Of a stretch of DNA of 9,981 bases, positions 5,922 through 9,981 are shown piece by piece. Within the stretch, counting starts at the first letter, position 1. Every line of letters starts with the position of its first letter. Location of the stretch: the NCBI GenBank assembly GCA_014799765.1, contig JAAVHK010000029.1, positions 17,774 through 27,754 of the forward strand, written 5' to 3'. The position numbers and the translations under genes were made by a program. Under the pieces are notes generated by a model. The model saw only the letters and a list, made by a program, of their open reading frames with translations. It had not been told where the DNA came from and ran no database searches. The DNA is from Ruminococcus sp. Its GTDB lineage: Bacteria > Bacillota > Clostridia > Oscillospirales > Ruminococcaceae.

Positions 5922-5943
5922 TTTAATATTATAGCATATTAAA
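5922..5943. promoter_or_regulatory. Perfect 8-6-8 inverted repeat over the -10 box: candidate ArsR operator
   Basis: TTTAATAT (5922-5929) and ATATTAAA (5936-5943) are perfect inverted copies around six bases, TATAGC. The -10 hexamer (5933-5928) lies inside. A dimeric ArsR-family repressor binding here would block the operon that encodes it. The site is very AT-rich, so chance is a real alternative, and it does not match a specific SmtB or CadC operator that I can name. Confidence 0.4.
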
Positions 5944-5956
5944 TAAGATTAGTCAA
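5928..5956 (-). promoter_or_regulatory. Sigma-A promoter of the membrane protein-arsR-amidohydrolase operon
   Basis: Minus strand TTGACT (5956-5951), 17-bp spacer, TATAAT (5933-5928). Transcription would start near 5921, leading into AGGAGG at 5916-5911. The resulting leader is very short, under 20 nt before the TTG start. Confidence 0.8.
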
Positions 5957-6006
5957 ATAAAGATTTCCGGAGTATAGTTAAAAGAAATAAAAAACGGTCT
6001 TATTTA

Positions 6007-6035
6007 TTGAAATAATGACTTTTTTGTGTTATGAT
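6007..6035 (+). promoter_or_regulatory. Promoter of the DUF6106-like/DUF4375-like/nnr gene run
   Basis: TTGAAA (6007-6012), 17-bp spacer, TATGAT (6030-6035). Transcription would start near 6042. The -35 box lies in an imperfect inverted repeat, GTC-TTATTT (5997-6005) against AAATAA-T-GAC (6010-6019), which may be chance. It is divergent from the arsR operon promoter. Confidence 0.6.
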
Positions 6036-6076
6036 ATATTAGTAATATTTCAATGAAACGGAGATTTAAAAAAACT

Positions 6077-6616
6077 ATGGATAATTTTGCAGAACAGCTT
6101 GTAAAGAAAAATCTTACATCATCCGAAAAGACAAAACATACTGTAATGGTTATTGCCGGAGTGGTGGGAACTCTTATATTATTGTTGTTTGGTATTCTTA
6201 TGCTTGGTAATCCGATACCGTCGCTTATAGGATTTGTCCTTGCCGTCGGAGCAGGTTACGGGACTTTCAGTACAATGCAGTCGTCATATATCGAATATGA
6301 ATACGCATTCACAAACGGTGAACTTGACGTTGACAAGATAATAGCAAAGAAAAAACGTAAAGCTATGATAAGTACAGATGTTACAAAATTCACGGCTTTC
6401 GGGAAGTACACCGACGATATAGAAGAATCTGAAAATATGACCGTTGTTATAAGTTCGGATAACATAGCCTCGCACGAATATTACGCAGACTTTCAGCACG
6501 AAGATTACGGTCTGACACGGCTTGTATTTTCACCGAATGAAAAGATTCTCGACAATATAAAGAAGTATCTTCCGACGAATTTAAGAACAAAACTCTTGAG
6601 AGAGGAAAAATCATGA
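6077..6616 (+). CDS. DUF6106-like two-TM membrane protein
   Basis: A 179-aa protein from the start chosen here. Residues 21-43 and 47-66 are two membrane segments with a short Pro-containing turn; the rest is a cytoplasmic domain opening with YEYAFTNGELDVDKII (74-89) and a basic KKKRK (91-95). The two-TM plus '.YE.TNG.LD.DKI..K.KRK' layout is what I recall for DUF6106 proteins of Firmicutes; the function is unknown. An upstream in-frame ATG at 6053 would add eight residues but has no ribosome binding site and lies about 11 nt from the predicted transcript start. The ATG at 6077 has GGAGA at 6060-6064, 12 nt upstream, and gives the N-terminus MDNFAEQLVKK. The stop overlaps the next start as ATGA (6613-6616), so translation is coupled. 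Confidence 0.75.
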   Translation: MDNFAEQLVKKNLTSSEKTKHTVMVIAGVVGTLILLLFGILMLGNPIPSLIGFVLAVGAGYGTFSTMQSSYIEYEYAFTNGELDVDKIIAKKKRKAMISTDVTKFTAFGKYTDDIEESENMTVVISSDNIASHEYYADFQHEDYGLTRLVFSPNEKILDNIKKYLPTNLRTKLLREEKS

Positions 6617-7107
6617 AGTGGATTGACGGAAATGATATTGATATAAAACAGTTTTCCGGTTCGGAACTTTGTGAAAAAATTTCACGGAATTTATGGAATT
6701 ATGAACGTTCAGAATGGCTGGAATATAATGATTTTATTCAGACAGCAGTATTTCTGATTGATTTTGATACTGAATTAAGCATGGAAGGCATATTTACTTT
6801 TCTTGAAAACTCAATTGGTCATTATGTTCCGAATATAATAAAAGCATTCAGAGATATTGGCGACGATAAAGATGCTGAAATACTTTCAGAAATATGTCGC
6901 CTTGCTCCACCCTACATGATAAGAGGAGAGTTTTTAAAGGGTGGTTACAATGAATATGATATTTCTGTTTTTGGTGACGACCATGAAATGAATCCGGAAG
7001 TTGCAGATAAAATTGAGTTACTGGAAAGTCAGTTGTATCTTAACAGCGGTTACGATATGTGGCAGATGCTTTATGATTATCTGGACAGACGGATTTCCGA
7101 ATTATAA
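6613..7107 (+). CDS. DUF4375/DMP19-like protein
   Basis: A 164-aa soluble, acidic protein. Residues about 35-100 resemble the DMP19/DUF4375 fold: a helical segment WLEYNDFIQTAVFLIDFDTE, then the family-like stretch ELSMEGIFTFLENSIGHYV (normally NGGF..YF.N..G), then IIKAFRDIGDDKDAEILSEI (the A..AL..IGA segment). The family includes the Neisseria DNA-mimic protein DMP19 and many proteins found near polymorphic toxin genes, but most members are uncharacterised. The C-terminal part (residues 105-164) is extra and rich in Asp, Glu and Tyr. It overlaps the upstream gene by four bases and is followed 13 bases later by a 111-aa gene. A divergent NGGF motif makes the family call moderate. Confidence 0.65.
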   Translation: MKWIDGNDIDIKQFSGSELCEKISRNLWNYERSEWLEYNDFIQTAVFLIDFDTELSMEGIFTFLENSIGHYVPNIIKAFRDIGDDKDAEILSEICRLAPPYMIRGEFLKGGYNEYDISVFGDDHEMNPEVADKIELLESQLYLNSGYDMWQMLYDYLDRRISEL

Positions 7108-7120
7108 AGAGGTGTCTGAT

Positions 7121-7456
7121 ATGAAATTTTTTAAACTACAAGCATTAAGAATTACTTCCGGCTGGACGGTAAAATATAATAACTTCTTAGAATACGACCC
7201 CGAAACAGATGGTCCAGAAGATAGTCTGGAGTTGTGCGAAGACCTTTTGCAACTGGAAAATAACAATCTGCTTGTTGATTTAGGCTGGTACGGAGATTAT
7301 GATAACGGACAGTATATTATGTATATGGTTGATACAACTATGGAAAATCCGTTTTATAAGCCTGTTGAGAAATTAGAAACAAGGTCTAAAAAAGAAATAC
7401 TTTACTATCTTGAGTACTGGACAGACTACAATCATTATTATAATTATATTAAATAA
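7121..7456 (+). CDS. Unrecognised 111-aa protein, possibly immunity-like
   Basis: I do not recognise a named family. The start at 7121 is chosen because AAGAGGTG (7107-7114) precedes it by six bases; the frame is open further upstream to an ATG at 7001, but that would overlap the preceding gene for over 100 bases. The protein begins MKFFKLQALRITSGWTVKYN, has a central LLVDLGWYGDYDNGQYIMYMV segment suggesting beta strands with conserved-looking Trp and Gly, then ETRSKKEILYYLEYW, a likely helix, and a Tyr/Asn-rich end. It has no signal or membrane segment and is acidic. Small soluble acidic proteins next to DUF4375-type genes are often immunity proteins, but no toxin lies in this window, so this is only a guess. 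Confidence 0.75.
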   Translation: MKFFKLQALRITSGWTVKYNNFLEYDPETDGPEDSLELCEDLLQLENNNLLVDLGWYGDYDNGQYIMYMVDTTMENPFYKPVEKLETRSKKEILYYLEYWTDYNHYYNYIK

Positions 7457-7472
7457 AAGGGAAGTGTAAACA

Positions 7473-8975
7473 ATGCGTATAGTCACGCCCACACAGATGC
7501 GTATTATTGAGGATAATTCCGAAAAATACGGCGTTCCTAAGGGAAGATTGATGGTCACGGCAGGTTATAAACTCGCAAGGCTTATTGACTATCATTGCAG
7601 AAATAATTTCAGTAAAAAGATAGTCTTTATTGCCGGTTGCGGAAATAATGCCGGTGATTGTTTTGTATCTGCTGAACTTCTTGCGGAAATCGGATATAAA
7701 AATATATCGGTGCTTATGGTATGCGGTATGCCCAGAACGGAACTCGCAAGGGAAATGTACAATGATATAAAGGAATGCGTCAGTATAACAAACGATTATA
7801 AACAGTGCTTACCACAGGCGGATATTATTATAGACGGTGTTTTCGGGACAGGCTTTCGCGGTGAACTGAATAAGAATATAGCTGATATTTTCAGGGTGAA
7901 CAAAAAAGCCTACAGAATCGCAGTAGATGTACCGTCAGGGGTAAACAGTCTGAGAGGTACTGTTGCCGAGGGTGCATTCAAAGCCGACGAAACATTGACA
8001 TTTGGCTTTATAAAAATCGGTATGACACAGTATCCGGCAAGGGATTTCTGCGGTACTATAAGGATAGTTGATATAGGTATACCTGTAAAAGCTGAAAAAA
8101 TTCCGAAATCAAAGAAATATACTCTTATAGACCGTAAGGAACTGAAAAATTTTCCGCCGGAGCGTAAAAGTACCGCACATAAAGGTACATTCGGGAAAGT
8201 GCTTGTAATAGCCGGTAGCAATACCATGAGAGGTGCGGCATTTTTTGCGGTATCTGGTGCGTTGAGAAGCGGAGCAGGTCTTGTACAGCTTGCTACTACC
8301 GGAAAATGTATACATACTGTATCGGTGCTTGCTCCGGAATCTACTTTCATAGAAGTACCGGATAATAACGGCTATATGCATTTCAGTCCGGATATAATAG
8401 ACCTGAAAAAATATGATGCTGTAGTAATCGGGTGCGGTATGGGTATGACTTCAGAAACGGTTAAATTGACGAAATTTGTCGTTGAAAATTCAGAAGTTCC
8501 GGTAATTATCGACGCTGACGGCATAAACTGTATAGCCTCGGACATAGATATTTTACTAAGGAAAAGGGCGGATATTATTCTGACACCACATGTTGGTGAA
8601 ATGGCACGTCTTATGAAGTGTACGGTAAAAGAAGTATCTGATAATCGCTTGCGTTCGGCTGAAAAATTCATATCAAAGTACAAGGGCGTGACAGTCGTTC
8701 TTAAGGGAGCAGGTACTATTGTTGCTGAAAAGGGACGTATGGCAATAAATCCAACTGGTAACGCCGGTATGAGCAGAGGCGGTAGCGGAGATATACTCGC
8801 CGGTATGATAGGTGCAGTTGCCGGACAGGGTTATAGTGCGTTCGATTCAGCGTGTGCCGGAGTTTATCTTCACGGACTTGCCGGTGATATAGCGTCACTG
8901 AAATATACCCGAGAAGCTATGTTGCCGAGAGATATTTTAAACTGTCTGTCCTATTCGTTCAGGAAGATAAAGTAA
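7473..8975 (+). CDS. nnr: Bifunctional NAD(P)H-hydrate repair enzyme (epimerase NnrE / ADP-dependent dehydratase NnrD)
   Basis: A 500-aa fusion of the usual length. Residues 1-215 are the YjeF_N epimerase, which interconverts R- and S-NAD(P)HX: AGCGNNAGDCFVSAELL (54-70) holds the phosphate-binding loop, DGVFGTGFRGEL (121-132) includes the expected catalytic Asp, and VDVPSGVNS (151-159) follows. Residues 225-500 are the dehydratase with the ribokinase-like fold: HKGTFGKVLVIAGS, MRGAAFFAVSGALRSGAG, IDADGIN, TPHVGEMARL (371-380) and GNAGMSRGGSGDILAG (429-444), with D440 the likely catalytic base. Together they restore damaged NADH/NADPH hydrates in the cytoplasm. GNNGGDG is altered to GNNAGDC, a small deviation. 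AAGGGAAG (7457-7464) precedes the ATG by eight bases; the gap to the upstream gene is 16 bases. Confidence 0.95.
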   Translation: MRIVTPTQMRIIEDNSEKYGVPKGRLMVTAGYKLARLIDYHCRNNFSKKIVFIAGCGNNAGDCFVSAELLAEIGYKNISVLMVCGMPRTELAREMYNDIKECVSITNDYKQCLPQADIIIDGVFGTGFRGELNKNIADIFRVNKKAYRIAVDVPSGVNSLRGTVAEGAFKADETLTFGFIKIGMTQYPARDFCGTIRIVDIGIPVKAEKIPKSKKYTLIDRKELKNFPPERKSTAHKGTFGKVLVIAGSNTMRGAAFFAVSGALRSGAGLVQLATTGKCIHTVSVLAPESTFIEVPDNNGYMHFSPDIIDLKKYDAVVIGCGMGMTSETVKLTKFVVENSEVPVIIDADGINCIASDIDILLRKRADIILTPHVGEMARLMKCTVKEVSDNRLRSAEKFISKYKGVTVVLKGAGTIVAEKGRMAINPTGNAGMSRGGSGDILAGMIGAVAGQGYSAFDSACAGVYLHGLAGDIASLKYTREAMLPRDILNCLSYSFRKIK

Positions 8976-9057
8976 CAGAAAATCAATTCAGGCGATTTTT
9001 CATGACCGCCCAGATGTAAAAAGTCTTAAAAAATACATAGATTGGAGTAAAAGTATT

Positions 9058-9804
9058 ATGAAAAGACTTGTTTCATTTGCGGTTATGATTATAACAGCAG
9101 TAATGTTTGTAGCGTGTACGTCGCCTATTAAAAGCGAGACTTCACGGAAAAACGGTCTGAACTGTGCGTTTGAGTCTTCGGTGAATATCACCATTGACAA
9201 GCTGAACGCCGAAGGCATCGTAAAGCGTTTCGGCGACGGCGTATGGGATATTGAATTTTCCGCCCCTAATACACTCAGCGGAGTTAAATTAGCTTTCGAC
9301 GGCGGAGTTGTTACGGCATCGTATAAGGGACTTGATTTTTCCGTACCACAGTCTGCAATGCCTGTCAAGGCTATGATGCTGAATCTGATTGAAGCAGTCG
9401 ATACTAACGCACGTCTTGACGAACTCAAAGGCAGTGAAAATGATAACGTACTTGAGGTAAGCGGAAGTCTTGACGGTGGCGACTATATTATATCGGTCGG
9501 CAAGGACGGTAAACTAATATCTTTCGATATGGAAAACAATAAACTTAAGATGATTTTTTCCGATATGAAAGAAATGTTATCAAAATCCGAAGAAATGACA
9601 TCTGTCACAACAACCACCACTACGGAGCAGGTCACGGAAACGGAAATTGTTACTGAAACTGAATCTTCACCGGCGGAGGAAGTTATTTTAACTCCGGAAG
9701 ATACCGCCGAAGAAGTCATTGAAGTTCCGGAAAATGCTGAAGAAACATTCGATATAATCGGCGAAGATACTGAACAGCCCGTTGATTTTATTGAAGAGTA
9801 TTAA
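9058..9804 (+). CDS. Putative lipoprotein with acidic Thr/Glu-rich C-terminal tail
   Basis: A 248-aa exported protein that I do not recognise. Residues 1-20 form a signal peptide with a lipobox-like end, MFVAC, placing C20 as the lipidated residue; Phe at -3 is less usual than Leu. Residues about 35-165 look like a beta-rich domain (WDIEFSAPNTLSGVKLAFDG, VVTASYKGLDFSVP, DNVLEVSGSLDGGDYIISVGKDGKLISFDM), recalling lipoproteins with repeated hairpins, but no named family is certain. Residues 180-248 are low-complexity: a Thr run (TTTTTTEQVTETE), then mostly Glu, Asp, Val, Ile and Pro, probably an unstructured acidic extension. GGAG (9044-9047) is ten bases before the start. Codons at 9150-9300 are richer in G+C than those of the neighbours. 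No clear promoter is seen in the 82-nt gap from nnr; only a weak hairpin at 8979-8999. Confidence 0.8.
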   Translation: MKRLVSFAVMIITAVMFVACTSPIKSETSRKNGLNCAFESSVNITIDKLNAEGIVKRFGDGVWDIEFSAPNTLSGVKLAFDGGVVTASYKGLDFSVPQSAMPVKAMMLNLIEAVDTNARLDELKGSENDNVLEVSGSLDGGDYIISVGKDGKLISFDMENNKLKMIFSDMKEMLSKSEEMTSVTTTTTTEQVTETEIVTETESSPAEEVILTPEDTAEEVIEVPENAEETFDIIGEDTEQPVDFIEEY

Positions 9805-9810
9805 TTATAA

Positions 9811-9832
9811 GCGGAGTTATTCTCCGCTTTTT
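9811..9832 (+). terminator. Rho-independent terminator after the lipoprotein gene
   Basis: GCGGAG (9811-9816), loop TTATT, CTCCGC (9822-9827), then five T residues. It begins seven bases after the stop codon and closes the plus-strand gene run that starts at 6077. Confidence 0.92.
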
Positions 9833-9835
9833 CTA

Positions 9836-9864
9836 TTGACATTCAGAAAATTTTGTATTATAAT
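9836..9864 (+). promoter_or_regulatory. Consensus sigma-A promoter of the exported protein at the window end
   Basis: TTGACA (9836-9841), 17-bp spacer, TATAAT (9859-9864): a perfect consensus match placed directly after the upstream terminator. Transcription would start near 9871, at the strong AGGAGG (9875-9880), giving a very short leader. Confidence 0.82.
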
Positions 9865-9889
9865 AAAATTTAACAGGAGGTTTATATTT

Positions 9890-9981
9890 ATTAAAAGAAT
9901 TAAAAAAATTACAGCCGGAATAATGGCAATATGTCTTATGGGTGGAGTTACGGCTTTTCCGGAAAATATCGCCCCTGTTGT
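9890..9981 (+). CDS. Exported protein, signal peptide start only (partial), apparent ATT start codon
   Basis: The frame from 9890 encodes a basic start (KRIKKITAG) followed by a hydrophobic run (IMAICLMGGVTAF) and PENIAPV, a typical Firmicute signal peptide, cut by the window end. The AGGAGG at 9875-9880 is nine bases before the codon at 9890, which is ATT rather than ATG, GTG or TTG. The first in-frame ATG, at 9923, is 42 bases from the ribosome binding site and would remove the basic region, so it is a poor alternative. Either translation starts at ATT, or the base is a mutation or sequencing error. The mature protein lies outside the window, so its function is unknown. Confidence 0.65.
   Translation, partial: MKRIKKITAGIMAICLMGGVTAFPENIAPV

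Noticed and set aside
7001..7120. Upstream extension of the 111-aa gene to an ATG at 7001
   Set aside because: It would overlap the preceding gene by more than 100 bases and ignore the good ribosome binding site just before 7121.
7910..8350. Long minus-strand frame inside nnr
   Set aside because: It is antisense to a well-conserved enzyme, shows no recognisable motif and lacks a ribosome binding site; it is a shadow of codon bias.
8979..8999. AAAATC/GATTTT hairpin with a T-run after nnr
   Set aside because: Only one G-C pair in each half and a 9-nt loop make it too weak to call as a terminator; recorded only as a possibility for partial termination before the lipoprotein gene.
9000..9428. 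Minus-strand frame of 142 codons opposite the lipoprotein gene
   Set aside because: The plus-strand gene has a signal peptide, ribosome binding site and terminator; the antisense frame has none of these.

Overview
The window reads as chromosomal DNA of an anaerobic Gram-positive gut Firmicute, most probably Ruminococcus or a close Oscillospiraceae relative. The reasons are an AT-rich genome (about 37% G+C by eye), strong AGGAGG-type ribosome binding sites, sigma-A type promoters with 17-bp spacers, BspA-like leucine-rich repeats of the 'IPDSV..IG..AF.GCTSL' kind, a secreted protein ending in a type I dockerin (the cellulosome/amylosome attachment module of Ruminococcus and some Clostridia), and a DUF6106-like membrane protein. 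There is no rRNA, CRISPR array, transposase, integrase or phage gene. No gene-free stretch exceeds about 170 bases, and most gaps hold recognisable promoters or terminators.

Layout. 1-164 (minus): the first 54 codons of a response regulator, cut by the window edge. 165-323: divergent promoters. 324-1472 (plus): secreted CAP-domain protein with BspA-like repeat and dockerin, ending in its own terminator. 1551-2288 (plus): cytoplasmic zinc-ribbon/LRR/zinc-ribbon protein. A bidirectional terminator at 2307-2337 separates it from a convergent minus-strand block.

The minus-strand block, read from 5902 down to 2342, carries an unrecognised three-TM protein, an ArsR/SmtB metal-sensor repressor and an amidohydrolase in one tight operon behind a TTGACT-17-TATAAT promoter. 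After a 112-nt gap come a CPBP-like membrane protein that seems to lack its catalytic residues, then tadA, then tRNA-Leu(GAG), which has its own consensus promoter placed over the tadA stop codon.

From 6007 the plus strand carries a run of close genes: a DUF6106-like membrane protein, a DUF4375/DMP19-like protein, a 111-aa unrecognised protein and the bifunctional NAD(P)H-hydrate repair enzyme. These overlap or lie 13-16 nt apart and are probably co-transcribed. A putative lipoprotein with an acidic Thr/Glu-rich tail follows after 82 nt and ends in a strong terminator. The last 92 bases begin another exported protein whose only well-placed start codon is ATT.

How the genes work together. Most are housekeeping or cell-surface functions: tRNA supply and modification (tRNA-Leu, TadA), cofactor repair (Nnr), secretion and surface (CAP-dockerin, lipoprotein, exported partial protein) and signalling (response regulator, ArsR). 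The most coherent candidate for an undescribed module is the operon of membrane protein, ArsR with a complete SmtB-type zinc site, and metal-dependent amidohydrolase. It has a palindrome over its -10 box and no metal transporter in sight. The DUF4375 protein plus its small partner could be an orphan immunity-like pair. Both ideas are inference.
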